Assembly (NCBI RefSeq): GCF_026344035.1
Contig: NZ_JAPKND010000007.1
Location: forward strand, 62,001 to 126,000
Direction: 5' to 3'
DNA length: 64,000 nucleotides
From: Alcaligenes endophyticus
GTDB taxonomy: Bacteria > Pseudomonadota > Gammaproteobacteria > Burkholderiales > Burkholderiaceae_B
Shown here piece by piece: positions 1 through 9,603 of the stretch. Each line of letters starts with the position of its first letter. The stretch's first letter is position 1. A model generated the notes under the pieces. The model was not told the origin of the DNA. It did not search any database and worked only from the letters and a program-made list of their open reading frames with translations. Made by a program: the position numbers and the translations under genes.

Positions 1-287
1 ACGTGGTTAAGGTGGTGGATCTGTCCGAGGGGCCACACATCGAGCGTGAGCTGATGCTCATCAAGGTGCGCGCAGTGGGTAAAGAGCGCGAAGAGGTCAA
101 GCGTATGGCTGACATTTTCCGTGGTCGTATTATTGACGTTACCGACAAAACCTACACCATAGAACTAACGGGTGTACAGGAAAAGATCGCCGCCTTCATC
201 AATGCGCTAGACCGTGCCTCCATCTTGGAAACCGTACGTACCGGGGTTTCGGGTGTTAGTCGTGGCGAGCGTGTACTGAAGCTTTAA
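1..287 (+). CDS. ilvH: Acetolactate synthase small (regulatory) subunit, C-terminal part
   Basis: This is the last 94 residues of the regulatory subunit of acetohydroxyacid synthase, which binds valine and controls the first step of valine, leucine and isoleucine synthesis. The gene is cut by the window edge, so its start and ACT domain lie outside. The visible part is the C-terminal domain, recognisable from the RELMLIKV and GRIIDV segments and the ending SRGERVLKL. The first complete codon is at base 3 and the stop is TAA at 285-287. ilvC follows 94 bases later in the same direction, the usual ilvIHC order in betaproteobacteria, so co-transcription is likely. Confidence 0.93.
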   Translation, partial: VVKVVDLSEGPHIERELMLIKVRAVGKEREEVKRMADIFRGRIIDVTDKTYTIELTGVQEKIAAFINALDRASILETVRTGVSGVSRGERVLKL

Positions 288-316
288 TCTCTTTGCCTAC
301 ACACGAATTTCGTAGT

Positions 317-340
317 TGCTTACGCCCATGTGCGTAAGCA
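317..340 (+). repeat. Stem-loop in the ilvH-ilvC spacer
   Basis: A perfect 9-bp inverted repeat (TGCTTACGC at 317-325 and GCGTAAGCA at 332-340) encloses a 6-base loop. No T-run follows, so it is not a classic terminator. It may be a processing or stability element for the ilvC message. Confidence 0.5.
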
Positions 341-381
341 GGCAGAATTGCAGTAATACAATTATTTGGAGCATGAATTAA

Positions 382-1398
<1,017 letters not shown>

Positions 1399-1406
1399 TT
1401 AGTTTG

Positions 1407-1477
1407 GCCCGACGACCACTCGTTTTCGTCGGGCAGTGAAAAAAAAGCGTTGCATTACTGATGCAGCGCTTTTTTTA
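1407..1477 (+). terminator. Tandem hairpins ending the ilv operon
   Basis: The first inverted repeat at 1407-1433 (GCCCGACGA paired with TCGTCGGGC) is followed by a second one at about 1443-1470 (AGCGTTGCAT with ATGCAGCGCT, one G-U pair). The second is flanked by an A-run and a T-run at 1470-1476, as expected for a bidirectional Rho-independent terminator. Confidence 0.85.
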
Positions 1478-1530
1478 TGGCTATTTATACTTAAGGGGTG
1501 AGCTTCTTGAGGATTGAATAGCGTGTTTTC

Positions 1531-1559
1531 GTGGCAGTACTCGCTGGCTGGTCTACAAT
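1531..1559 (+). promoter_or_regulatory. Candidate sigma-70 promoter of pssA
   Basis: GTGGCA at 1531-1536 (4 of 6 matches to TTGACA) and TACAAT at 1554-1559 (5 of 6) are spaced by 17 bases, ending 45 bases before the pssA start. The promoter sits after the ilvC terminator, which fits separate transcription of pssA. This is a consensus match only. Confidence 0.45.
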
Positions 1560-1603
1560 GCTACTTTAGGTGTCATACACTGGAATAGACGCGACATTCT
1601 CTT

Positions 1604-2377
1604 ATGCCGAATTTACCTCTTGACGAAAACCGTCGGCGCCGCAGTATTTACTTATTGCCTAATGCCTTTACCACCGCCAACTTATTTGCCGGCTTTTATG
1701 CCGTGGTGCAAGCTATTAATGGGCGTTACGAGATGGCTGCCATAGCTATCTTTTTATCCATGGTGTTTGATGGGATGGACGGCCGTGTGGCTAGGCTTAC
1801 CAATACTCAGTCTGCCTTTGGTGAGCAGTACGATTCCCTAGCCGACATGGTCGCTTTTGGTATGGCGCCTGCCTTAGTCATGTACCTGTGGGCGATGCAA
1901 GACCTAGGTCGTTGGGGGTGGCTGGCCGCTTTTATTTATGTGGTTGGCGCAGCTCTACGCTTGGCTCGCTTTAATGCCAACATTGCTGTGGTCGATAAGC
2001 GATTCTTTCAAGGCTTGCCTAGCCCTGCCGCTGCGGCACTGATGGCAGGCTTTGTCTGGTTGGTGGTAGATAACAAAATGACCTTGCTGGGGGCGGCATT
2101 TATCCCTTGGGTGGCTTTTGGTTTAACTGTCTATTCAGGGTTGGCCATGGTGTCGAATGCCCCTTTTTACAGTGGTAAGTCCTTTGCCGTTCGACGCAGC
2201 GTGCCTTTTTGGGGCATGCTGCTTTTTGTGTTGGTGTTTGTGTTTGTCTCTACAGACCCGCCTTTGGTGCTGTTTGCCTTGTTTTGCGTGTATAGCATTT
2301 CAGGTTGGTGCGTAATGTTGTGGCGTTGGCGTAAAGCGCGCGATTTGCGTGTGGCGCGTACTCGTCAGCAGCAGTAG
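1604..2377 (+). CDS. pssA: CDP-diacylglycerol-serine O-phosphatidyltransferase
   Basis: This inner-membrane enzyme joins serine to CDP-diacylglycerol to make phosphatidylserine, the precursor of phosphatidylethanolamine. The CDP-alcohol phosphotransferase signature is complete: D56, D59-G60, A63-R64, G73, D77 and D81, with the standard spacing. Several hydrophobic segments follow, as in the type II (Bacillus-like) integral membrane enzymes rather than the unrelated E. coli PssA. The length of 257 residues is normal. Its position after ilvC matches many Burkholderiales, but here a terminator separates the two. Confidence 0.93.
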   Translation: MPNLPLDENRRRRSIYLLPNAFTTANLFAGFYAVVQAINGRYEMAAIAIFLSMVFDGMDGRVARLTNTQSAFGEQYDSLADMVAFGMAPALVMYLWAMQDLGRWGWLAAFIYVVGAALRLARFNANIAVVDKRFFQGLPSPAAAALMAGFVWLVVDNKMTLLGAAFIPWVAFGLTVYSGLAMVSNAPFYSGKSFAVRRSVPFWGMLLFVLVFVFVSTDPPLVLFALFCVYSISGWCVMLWRWRKARDLRVARTRQQQ

Positions 2378-2456
2378 CCAGCGCTAGATAGCACAAACTG
2401 TAGTTTTTATAGCTTGGTCAGGCGTAAAATAAGTCAACCTTTCAAGTTTATTCGAC

Positions 2457-2462
2457 TATAAT
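2457..2462 (+). promoter_or_regulatory. Candidate -10 box of rpsO-pnp
   Basis: A perfect TATAAT lies 99 bases upstream of rpsO. The -35 region is poor (GTCAAC at 2433-2438, 18 bases away). If used, transcription would start near 2469, at or inside the adjacent hairpin, giving a leader of about 93 bases. Confidence 0.35.
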
Positions 2463-2471
2463 TATCATCTT

Positions 2472-2504
2472 TGCTGCTGCTCAGTGGGCAGCAGTATTTT
2501 ATTT
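2472..2504 (+). terminator. Possible pssA terminator
   Basis: CTGCTGC and GCAGCAG form a short hairpin, followed by a T-rich tract (TATTTTATTTTT). It could end the pssA transcript. Because it overlaps the presumed rpsO leader, it could also act in that leader. Confidence 0.45.
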
Positions 2505-2517
2505 TTAGTGTAACCAC

Positions 2518-2554
2518 GTTAGGGCACCTCGGCCTTAACGCCAGTTTCAGAGGT
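2518..2554 (+). promoter_or_regulatory. rpsO leader stem-loop with loop complementary to the Shine-Dalgarno sequence
   Basis: GTTAGGGC (2518-2525) pairs with GCCTTAAC (2532-2539, one G-U pair). The loop contains ACCTC (2526-2530), the exact complement of GAGGT (2550-2554) in the rpsO ribosome-binding site. This arrangement permits a pseudoknot over the translation start. In E. coli, S15 represses its own translation through an rpsO pseudoknot. That this leader does the same is an inference. Confidence 0.45.
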
Positions 2555-2561
2555 ATAAAAA

Positions 2562-2831
2562 ATGGCAGTTGCAGATATCAAGAAAAGCGATATCGTTTCC
2601 GAGTTTCAGCGTAAACAAGGTGATACAGGTTCTCCAGAAGTGCAAGTGGCTTTATTGACCGCTCGCATTAATGAACTGACAGGTCACTTTAAATCACACA
2701 AAAAAGATCACCACTCACGTCGTGGTCTGTTGCGTATGGTTAGCCGTCGTCGCAAGTTGTTGGATTACCTAAAAGGTCGTAATCCAGATGCGTACCGCTC
2801 ACTGATCGAAAAGCTCGGTCTGCGTAAGTGA
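2562..2831 (+). CDS. rpsO: 30S ribosomal protein S15
   Basis: This is a primary 16S rRNA-binding protein of the small subunit platform, nucleating assembly with S6, S18, S11 and S21. The 89-residue length is the family norm. The protein shows [24 protein letters not shown] and the basic [11 protein letters not shown] segments that contact rRNA. AGAGG at 2549-2553 lies 8 bases before the ATG. It is followed by pnp, the classical rpsO-pnp pair, with a hairpin between them. Confidence 0.98.
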   Translation: MAVADIKKSDIVSEFQRKQGDTGSPEVQVALLTARINELTGHFKSHKKDHHSRRGLLRMVSRRRKLLDYLKGRNPDAYRSLIEKLGLRK

Positions 2832-2857
2832 TATCGGGGCTGGTTCCCCGCTAGACA

Positions 2858-2902
2858 ACCGTGCATACGGCGATACTGTTTCGCTGTGTGCACGGTTTTT
2901 TT
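2858..2902 (+). terminator. rpsO-pnp intergenic hairpin with T-run
   Basis: An 11-bp arm ACCGTGCATAC pairs with GTGTGCACGGT across a central loop and is followed by seven Ts. It looks like a terminator or attenuator of rpsO. In E. coli the equivalent hairpin before pnp is an RNase III site used for PNPase autoregulation. The same role here is an inference. Confidence 0.7.
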
Positions 2903-2920
2903 ATTGTAAGGATTCTCCTA

Positions 2921-5065
2921 ATGTTCAATAAAGTAAGCAAGTCGTTCCAGTACGGTGAGCACACAGTAGTGCTGGAGACAGGCGAAATAGCACGTCAGGC
3001 GTCAGGTGCCGTGCTGGTTTCTATCGGTGATACCGTTGTGTTGGCAACGGTAGTAGGTGCAAGCAAAGCTAAAGCAGGTCAAGACTTCTTTCCCTTGACC
3101 GTAGATTACGTAGAAAAAACGTATGCTGCCGGTAAAATTCCTGGTGGTTTCTTTAAGCGTGAGGGTAAGCCTTCCGAGCGCGAAATTCTGATTTCCCGCT
3201 TAATCGACCGCCCGTTGCGTCCTTTGTTCCCCGAAGGTTTCTACAACGAAGTGCAGGTAATTATTCATGCCTTGTCAGTCGATCCAGAGATCGATCCAGA
3301 TATCGCTGCCATGATCGGTGCTTCGGCCGCGTTGGCCATCTCGGGCATTCCATTTGACGGTCCGGTGGGTGCAGCACGAGTGGGTTATGTTGACGGCGCA
3401 TACGTGCTGAATCCTTCCGTTAGCCAGTTGAGCACTTCACAAATGGACTTGGTGGTGGCGGGTACGGAAGCGGCTGTGCTTATGGTTGAGTCTGAGGCGC
3501 AACAGCTTAGTGAAGAGGTAATGCTGGGTGGAATCGTGTTTGCTCACGAGCAAATGCAAGCAGCGATTAACGCGATCCATGAGCTGGTTGAAGAAGCCGG
3601 TAAGCCAGAGTGGAACTGGCAGGCTCCTGCAGCGAATACCGCTTTGCAAGAAGCGGTGCGGGCGGCTGCTCAAGACGGTCTGAAGCAAGCTTATCAATTG
3701 CGTGAAAAACAGGCTCGCACGGTTAAAGTGCGTGGAGTATACGAGCACGTCCATGCGACATTGGCTGCTCAGGCTGAGGCGAATGGTACCGAGGCTCCTG
3801 ATTCGGTCGAGGTTGATAACCTCTTGTTTGAGCTGGAAAGCAAACTTGTACGTAGTCAAATTTTAGCGGGTGAGCCGCGCATCGACGGTCGTGATACACG
3901 CACTGTTCGCCCTATCAGTGTGCGTTTAGGTGTATTGCCGCGTGCTCATGGTAGTGCTTTGTTTACGCGCGGTGAAACCCAGGCTCTAGTGGTTGCCACA
4001 TTGGGTACGAAGCAAGACGAGCAAATTATTGACTCGGTATTGGGCGATCACCGTGATAGCTTTATGCTGCACTATAACTTCCCCCCGTTTTCTACCGGTG
4101 AAACCGGTCGTTTTGGTGCGCCGAAGCGCCGGGAAATTGGTCACGGTCGTTTAGCTAAACGCGCCTTAAGCCCTTTGTTGCCTAAGCACGAAGACTTCCA
4201 GTATTCGATTCGTTTGGTGTCTGAAATTACCGAGTCAAATGGTTCCTCTTCCATGGCGTCGGTGTGTGGTGGCTCATTGGCCATGATGGACGCAGGTGTG
4301 CCATTACAAGATCACGTAGCGGGCGTTGCTATGGGTCTGATCCTCGAAGAGGGCAAATTTGCGGTATTAACGGATATCCTAGGTGACGAAGATCACCTAG
4401 GCGATATGGATTTCAAAGTAGCGGGTACCGAAAATGGTATTACTGCTTTGCAAATGGATATCAAAATCCAAGGGGTTACCAAAGAAATTATGCAGGTGGC
4501 TTTGGCTCAAGCCCATGAAGGTCGCATGCATATCTTGGGCAAAATGCGTGATGCAATTATGGGTTCACGCACTGAAATGTCCGAGTTTGCGCCTCGTATG
4601 CTGTCTTTGAAGATCAATCCTGAAAAAATTCGCGATGTTATCGGTAAGGGTGGGGCGACTATCCGTGCCCTAACCGAAGAAACTGGCACGCAAATTGACA
4701 TCGGCGATGACGGTACCATTACCATTGCCAGTGCCGATTTAGACAAAGCTCGCGAGGCAGAGCGTCGTATTAAGGAATTGACCGCCGAGGTGGAGGTAGG
4801 TCAAGAATACGAAGGTCCGGTCATGCGATTGCTTGATTTCGGCGCCATAGTGCAAGTTTTACCAGGTCGTGATGGCTTGCTCCATATTTCGGAAATTGCT
4901 AATTACCGTATCGCCAATATTAACGATGTCTTGAAAGTAGGGCAGCTCGTTAAGTTCAAAGTTATTGAGGCCGATGACAAAGGACGTTTACGTCTATCTG
5001 TTAAGGCTATTGGTGGCATCGAGGCGCAAGGTGGTGCTTCCGAAGTGGCCGCTACGCAAGAATAA
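2921..5065 (+). CDS. pnp: Polyribonucleotide nucleotidyltransferase (PNPase)
   Basis: This is a phosphorolytic 3'-to-5' exoribonuclease, and a degradosome component in many bacteria, that shortens mRNA by releasing nucleoside diphosphates. The 714 residues contain two RNase PH-like halves around an all-alpha linker, then a KH domain ([11 protein letters not shown], with the GKGG loop) and a C-terminal S1 domain ([19 protein letters not shown]). I placed the start at ATG 2921, preceded by AAGGA. The frame is open further upstream to a GTG at 2861, but that stretch is the intergenic hairpin. A strong terminator follows. Confidence 0.97.
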   Translation: MFNKVSKSFQYGEHTVVLETGEIARQASGAVLVSIGDTVVLATVVGASKAKAGQDFFPLTVDYVEKTYAAGKIPGGFFKREGKPSEREILISRLIDRPLRPLFPEGFYNEVQVIIHALSVDPEIDPDIAAMIGASAALAISGIPFDGPVGAARVGYVDGAYVLNPSVSQLSTSQMDLVVAGTEAAVLMVESEAQQLSEEVMLGGIVFAHEQMQAAINAIHELVEEAGKPEWNWQAPAANTALQEAVRAAAQDGLKQAYQLREKQARTVKVRGVYEHVHATLAAQAEANGTEAPDSVEVDNLLFELESKLVRSQILAGEPRIDGRDTRTVRPISVRLGVLPRAHGSALFTRGETQALVVATLGTKQDEQIIDSVLGDHRDSFMLHYNFPPFSTGETGRFGAPKRREIGHGRLAKRALSPLLPKHEDFQYSIRLVSEITESNGSSSMASVCGGSLAMMDAGVPLQDHVAGVAMGLILEEGKFAVLTDILGDEDHLGDMDFKVAGTENGITALQMDIKIQGVTKEIMQVALAQAHEGRMHILGKMRDAIMGSRTEMSEFAPRMLSLKINPEKIRDVIGKGGATIRALTEETGTQIDIGDDGTITIASADLDKAREAERRIKELTAEVEVGQEYEGPVMRLLDFGAIVQVLPGRDGLLHISEIANYRIANINDVLKVGQLVKFKVIEADDKGRLRLSVKAIGGIEAQGGASEVAATQE

Positions 5066-5090
5066 GCTTTAGGTTTAGCTTGTAGCGATT

Positions 5091-5126
5091 AACCCTTCAA
5101 CGCCGCGGTGTTGAAGGGTTTTTTTA
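5091..5126 (+). terminator. Terminator after pnp
   Basis: A 14-bp near-perfect hairpin (AACCCTTCAACGCC with GGTGTTGAAGGGTT, one G-U) is followed by a run of Ts. It is a strong Rho-independent terminator. Confidence 0.92.
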
Positions 5127-5383
5127 TGGGAGTACGGCGCGTGTTAAGAGCAATGTGCTAAGTACGCTGAAAGAGGAGGACTGGCTTTTTATCTTTAGTA
5201 ACATCTTGCTTGGATGTGTTGCTATATTTCCTTGTTAGGTGTTTTTTTATATAAAACAAGGGCTTAGTGTTTTTTTGTGGGTGGAATATAGACGCTTTTT
5301 CAGGTGTGCGTTTGTAGCGTGCTGGGGCCTAGTGCTACCCTTTTAGCAGTCTTTCTTTTTATTCGTATGGAATTATTTTACTC

Positions 5384-7903
5384 ATGACAGATAACGCTAT
5401 CTTGCCAAGCGCCAGGCTGTTAAATCTGCGAGCGTTTATGCTCGCTTTTTTATTGGCAGTGTGTGGTTTATTGTCACCCGTTTGGGTTCAGGCCCAAGAG
5501 CAAACTGAGCCCGCTCAAGAAACCGCAGCGGGTTACGAAGCTCTGGCTCAGGTGTTGGGCAACGAGCAATTGCGTACGCAGCTTATTGAGCAGTTGCGCG
5601 CTTTGGCGGCAGAGCAAGATGGCTCCCTAGTGCAAGAGCCCGACTCTACCGTGCCAAATATCGTTTCAACCCAACCGGAGTTGATTCAAGCAAGTGACAC
5701 GAACGAATTTGTGTGGCGTCTGCAAAGCTTTGCGCAACATTTACGCTCTGATGTCGTGCAGACGTGGCAGGTTTTACGCCAATTGGGGCGCGGTGACCCC
5801 GCTTCAGTGCAAAGTTTACAGAATTGGCTGCCTGCGCTGATCAATCTATTGATAACAATTTTAGTGGCTGGGCTGGCTTTCCTGTGTTGCAGATGGTTGG
5901 CTAAACCAGTGTTTCGTCGTTTTGATACCTGGGCAAAAAAAGTGCCGTCATTCGCTCCTGCCGTGTCTGAGCGCCCCGACAGCGCGCCAGCCAGCAAGGA
6001 GCTTGATGAGATTAAGGAAGATGACACGCAGATGACGGGCGACTTTGCACACTTGCAGGTGACGTCTACCGAAAGTATGCAGTCAACCGCCACAGAGCGT
6101 CCCCACTATAGTGTGCGTCATTACCTTCTACGTTATGGCAAGTTGCGTAAGCTCGTGGCGGTATTGGGTGCTTTTTTCATTGATGTATTATTGATTTTTG
6201 CTGCAGCCCTAGTGGCATATGTCGTGGCTGTTGCATTGCCCAACTCAGGTCAACAAACCACCTTATTTTCCTTACAGTTTTTGACAGCCTTTGTGGGCGT
6301 AGAGTTAATTAAGGTAGTGAGCCGAGGCATATTTGCAACCGGCTACGACCAATTGCGTTTGTTGCCCATTAATAACGACAGCGCCGCATACTGGAACCGT
6401 TGGGTGTCGATAGTAGTGGTGGTGGGTGGGTATGGGTTATTAGTCCTTGTGCCGGTATTGCAGGCAATTTTGTCCCCAGCCTTTGCGAATGTGATGGGTG
6501 CGGTATTGATCTTAGCCGTGTATATCTATGCGGTGGGCGTCCTATGGAGTCGTCGGCATGCGGTAACAGAAACGCTTTTAAAGCAGGCTGAACATGCGGA
6601 CGGCGCTTTCAGTGGCACTTTATTGCGCATCATCGCTCGCGTGTGGGTATGGCTGGCCTTGCTCTACTTTACCGTGCTGTTTTTTGTGACCCAGGGTGAT
6701 CAGCAAAATGCCTTGAGTTTTATGGCTAAAGCTACAGGACAAACTTTATTAGCATTGTTGTTGGGTGGAGTGGCTTCGCTGATTTTAAGCTCTTTATTGT
6801 CCCATCGTTTGCATTTATCGGCTCGCTGGAATCATGCTTTTCCTTTGCTTGAAGAGCGCTTGAATTCTTACGTTCCCGTAAGTCTACGAGCCCTACGTTT
6901 ACTGGTATTGGTCAGCGTTCTAGTTAGTATTTTTGATGCTTGGAATTTAGTCGATTTACGCACCTGGTTTAGTAGCGGCCAGGGGCAGTTGGTTATTAAC
7001 ACGGTGGTGCGCGTGGCAGTGGTGCTTATCATTGCCGCCATGACATGGACTATCTTGGCTAGCATTATCGAGCATCGTTTAAGCGCGTCAAACGTACATA
7101 TGCCCACCGAGCGTGAAAAGACCTTATTAATGCTCTTTCGTAACGCATTAGCCATTGTTATTTTGACGATGACAGTATTGATTGTGCTGTCCCAAGTAGG
7201 AATAGATATAGGGCCGTTAATCGCCGGGGCGGGTGTCGTTGGGTTGGCGATTGGTTTTGGGGCGCAGAAGCTGGTCCAAGATGTCATTACGGGAGTCTTT
7301 ATTCAGCTTGAAAATGGCATGAATCAGAATGATGTGGTGGAGGTAGCCGGCTTATTTGGCGTAGTGGAAAAACTAACCATCCGCTCGGTCGTCATTCGTA
7401 CGCTGGACGGGGGTTACCATTTAGTACCATTTTCTGCGATTGACTGCGTGGCCAACCACACGCGTGACTACGGGTATCACTACGGGGAATATTGCGTTGG
7501 GCTGCGTGAGTCCGTGGATGAAGCCATAGCATGTTTGCGTTTGGCGTTTTTGGATACCAAACAAGATCCCGAGGTCGCGAGCGCTATTTTGGAGGATATT
7601 TCTATTCCAGGGGTAACCTCGTTAAATCGAGAGGGCTTTACCATACGGGTGCTAATTAAAACCGCTCCTGGCATGCAGTGGGCGGTTCAGCGTAGTTTTA
7701 ATCGTTGGGTAAAAATACATTTCGATGCTGCTGGCATAGAGCTACCCTATCCGCATACGGTGCTGCATTTTGGTCGCGATAAAAATGGCTATGCTAGCCC
7801 CGCTGATATACGAATGGTCGATGCCGTAGCGCAAAATAGTCGTGGCGCTGAAGTGGTTCCGCCAGCAGGGCAAACGTTGCGCCCTTTATCTACTGAAGCA
7901 TAA
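5384..7903 (+). CDS. Large MscS-family mechanosensitive channel (YbiO-like)
   Basis: This is an inner-membrane channel protein expected to open under membrane tension and release solutes during osmotic downshock. The 839 residues begin with a signal-peptide-like segment (hydrophobic residues about 17-37, ending VQAQ) and a Gln/Glu-rich periplasmic stretch. Many membrane segments follow, then the MscS core at about residues 605-700. The pore helix is rich in Gly/Ala (AGAGVVGLAIGFGAQKLVQD), followed by the beta domain GVVEKLTIRSVVIRTLDG. Length and layout resemble E. coli YbiO (741 residues) more than the 286-residue MscS. Start and gating properties are not proven. It stands alone after the pnp terminator. 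Confidence 0.85.
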   Translation: MTDNAILPSARLLNLRAFMLAFLLAVCGLLSPVWVQAQEQTEPAQETAAGYEALAQVLGNEQLRTQLIEQLRALAAEQDGSLVQEPDSTVPNIVSTQPELIQASDTNEFVWRLQSFAQHLRSDVVQTWQVLRQLGRGDPASVQSLQNWLPALINLLITILVAGLAFLCCRWLAKPVFRRFDTWAKKVPSFAPAVSERPDSAPASKELDEIKEDDTQMTGDFAHLQVTSTESMQSTATERPHYSVRHYLLRYGKLRKLVAVLGAFFIDVLLIFAAALVAYVVAVALPNSGQQTTLFSLQFLTAFVGVELIKVVSRGIFATGYDQLRLLPINNDSAAYWNRWVSIVVVVGGYGLLVLVPVLQAILSPAFANVMGAVLILAVYIYAVGVLWSRRHAVTETLLKQAEHADGAFSGTLLRIIARVWVWLALLYFTVLFFVTQGDQQNALSFMAKATGQTLLALLLGGVASLILSSLLSHRLHLSARWNHAFPLLEERLNSYVPVSLRALRLLVLVSVLVSIFDAWNLVDLRTWFSSGQGQLVINTVVRVAVVLIIAAMTWTILASIIEHRLSASNVHMPTEREKTLLMLFRNALAIVILTMTVLIVLSQVGIDIGPLIAGAGVVGLAIGFGAQKLVQDVITGVFIQLENGMNQNDVVEVAGLFGVVEKLTIRSVVIRTLDGGYHLVPFSAIDCVANHTRDYGYHYGEYCVGLRESVDEAIACLRLAFLDTKQDPEVASAILEDISIPGVTSLNREGFTIRVLIKTAPGMQWAVQRSFNRWVKIHFDAAGIELPYPHTVLHFGRDKNGYASPADIRMVDAVAQNSRGAEVVPPAGQTLRPLSTEA

Positions 7904-7928
7904 CGTTGAATCGCCTGTCCTACATTGA

Positions 7929-7960
7929 GACGAAGTGCGCTAAGCCCAGCGTACTTCGTC
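7929..7960. repeat. Long stem-loop downstream of the MscS-like gene
   Basis: GACGAAGTGCGCT (7929-7941) pairs with AGCGTACTTCGTC (7948-7960), 13 bp with one G-U, around a 6-base loop. An outer GCCTGT/ACAGGC pair at about 7913 and 7970 could extend it. No T-run follows, so it may stabilise the 3' end or assist Rho-dependent ending. Confidence 0.55.
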
Positions 7961-8045
7961 AGGAGTGTAAACAGGCAACGCTTGTGACGCCAGTTGGCGA
8001 TAGGGCGCGCTAGCGGGGCATAGTAGTACTTGTGTGGCGGACAGT

Positions 8046-8083
8046 AAAAAGCCCTAGCAAGAATATACTTTGCTAGGGCTTTT
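8046..8083 (-). terminator. Terminator of the minus-strand tRNA pair
   Basis: AGCCCTAGCAA and TTGCTAGGGCT form an 11-bp perfect hairpin flanked by an A-run and a T-run. Read on the minus strand it follows tRNA-Leu by about 8 bases and ends in Ts. It may also serve plus-strand transcripts. Confidence 0.85.
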
Positions 8084-8090
8084 AGTATCT

Positions 8091-8176
8091 TGGTGCATCC
8101 AGCCGGAATCGAACCGGCACGGGCAATGCCCGAGGGATTTTAAGTCCCTTGCGTCTACCTATTCCGCCATGGATGC
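8091..8176 (-). tRNA. tRNA-Leu (anticodon UAA)
   Basis: This is an 86-base class II tRNA. The acceptor arms GCATCCA and TGGATGC pair, the T-loop reads GGTTCGATTCC, and the anticodon loop CTTAAAA carries UAA between pairing arms GGGA and TCCC. A long variable arm is present and the 3' CCA is encoded. It lies 13 bases downstream of tRNA-Ser and probably shares its transcript. Confidence 0.95.
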
Positions 8177-8189
8177 AGCGGGTGTTTTT

Positions 8190-8279
8190 TGGCGGAAGCG
8201 GTGAGATTCGAACTCACGGATGAGTTACCCCATCGCCGGTTTTCAAGACCGGTCCATTCAACCGCTCTGGCACGCTTCC
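8190..8279 (-). tRNA. tRNA-Ser (anticodon UGA)
   Basis: This is a 90-base class II tRNA with acceptor pairing GGAAGCG/CGCTTCC, discriminator G and an encoded CCA. The anticodon stem ACCGG/CCGGC-type surrounds loop CTTGAAA, giving UGA. The long variable arm and the T-arm (GAGTTCGAATCTC) are typical of tRNA-Ser. Confidence 0.95.
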
Positions 8280-8280
8280 T

Positions 8281-8591
8281 TGTTTAGGCTGATGTTTTAA
8301 CATAATTTATTCAAATAGGCTTGTGCAATTTGGATAAAACTATTATTTAAACTGCCTAAACTCCATACAATTAAAGCGTGCGATACGCGTTAACTAGGAA
8401 AGCTAATAAGTGTAGCGCAAAATTTTCATTTAGTCATGCCTTTATAGGGTTTTTCCTGATTAATCGGTACGTGATGCAGGTGCGGCTTGGACTAAGTAGG
8501 GTTTTTTAGGCTATGGTGTGGCCCGCAAACGCAGTTGGGGCTGTAAAAAGGCTATAACTATGTATCTATTGACGATGAAAGGATGCACATG
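8281..8591. other. Intergenic region between tRNA-Ser and the quinone oxidoreductase
   Basis: This 311-base divergent spacer holds the candidate tRNA promoter near its left end and must hold the promoter of the downstream oxidoreductase. I saw no convincing ORF, repeat or operator in it. Confidence 0.5.
8299..8328 (-). promoter_or_regulatory. Candidate promoter for the tRNA-Ser/tRNA-Leu pair
   Basis: On the minus strand, TTGCAC (8328-8323) and TATGTT (8304-8299) are spaced by 18 bases, ending about 20 bases before the tRNA-Ser 5' end. This is a modest consensus match whose position is right for a stable-RNA promoter. Confidence 0.35.
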
Positions 8592-9569
8592 ATGAAAGCA
8601 GTGGAAATCACAGAGTTTGGTGGGCCAGAGGTCCTGGTGCTGGGTGATCGTCCTATGCCAAGTTGGCAGGCGGGTGAGGTAGTAGTGAAAGTGGCTGCGG
8701 CTGGTGTTAATCGTCCAGATACTTTTCAGCGTCAAGGTGGCTATCCTCCGCCACCAGGTGCTTCTGATATTCCCGGTTTAGAATTGGCAGGTGAAATTGT
8801 GGCCGGTGATGTGGCGCAAAGTGGTTTTGCTATAGGCGATAAAGTGTGTGCCTTGGTGTCGGGAGGCGCGTACGCCCAGTATTGCGTGGTGCCTGTGCAG
8901 CAGTGTTTACCTATTCCTAAGGGGCTATCGCTGATTGAAGCAGCGGGTTTGCCGGAAACGTTTTTTACTGTCTGGAGTAATGTGTTCGACCGGGGCGAGC
9001 TCAGCCAAGGCGAAAGTCTGTTAGTGCACGGCGGCGCCAGTGGTATAGGAACCACAGCCATACAACTGGCGGTGGCGTTGGGGCATACCGTCTACGCTAC
9101 GGCGGGAAGCGACGAACGGGTGGCGGCCGTCAATAAGCTAGGTGCCATTGGCATTAACTATCGCACGCAGCAGTATGAAGAGTTCATCCAAGAGCATACC
9201 CAAGGCAAAGGCGTCAATGTGGTGCTAGATATGGTAGCGGGTGAATACATCAATCGCGACTTGAAGTGTTTGGCGGACGACGGGCGGGTGGTTATTATTG
9301 CTTTATTAGGCGGCGCGCGGGCTACCGTCAATTGTGCAGAAATTATGCGACGTCGTTTGACTATTACTGGGTCTACGTTGCGTGCTCGTTCCGTGGCTTT
9401 TAAGGCTTCCATTGCTAACAGCTTGCGTGAACATGTTTGGCCATTATTAGAAAGCGGTGTCATTGCGCCACAGATCTATGCACAATTTCCATTACACGAT
9501 GCAGCCCAAGCGCATGCCATGATGGAAGCTGGTGAGCAAGTAGGTAAAATTATCTTGCTGGTAGAGTAA
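8592..9569 (+). CDS. NAD(P)H quinone oxidoreductase, zinc-less MDR family
   Basis: This is a medium-chain dehydrogenase/reductase of the quinone oxidoreductase (zeta-crystallin/PIG3-like) branch, expected to reduce quinones with NADPH in the cytoplasm. It has an N-terminal GroES-like domain (MKAVEITEFGGPEVL) and a Rossmann domain with VHGGASGIGTTAIQLA. The Cys/His zinc ligands of alcohol dehydrogenases are absent. It is 325 residues from ATG 8592. AAAGGA at 8578-8583 is best spaced for that codon, although ATGs at 8583 and 8589 are in frame. Its physiological substrate cannot be told from sequence. Confidence 0.88.
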   Translation: MKAVEITEFGGPEVLVLGDRPMPSWQAGEVVVKVAAAGVNRPDTFQRQGGYPPPPGASDIPGLELAGEIVAGDVAQSGFAIGDKVCALVSGGAYAQYCVVPVQQCLPIPKGLSLIEAAGLPETFFTVWSNVFDRGELSQGESLLVHGGASGIGTTAIQLAVALGHTVYATAGSDERVAAVNKLGAIGINYRTQQYEEFIQEHTQGKGVNVVLDMVAGEYINRDLKCLADDGRVVIIALLGGARATVNCAEIMRRRLTITGSTLRARSVAFKASIANSLREHVWPLLESGVIAPQIYAQFPLHDAAQAHAMMEAGEQVGKIILLVE

Positions 9570-9603
9570 GAGAATTCTTGTTAGGCGAATATAAGCAGCT
9601 CGC

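Noticed and set aside
2861-2920. A 20-codon N-terminal extension of PNPase
   Set aside because: The stretch is the rpsO-pnp hairpin with T-run. The conserved protein begins at ATG 2921, which has AAGGA in front of it.
3437-3859. Antisense ORF of 140 codons within pnp
   Set aside because: A shadow of the PNPase linker domain coding sequence. No independent evidence.
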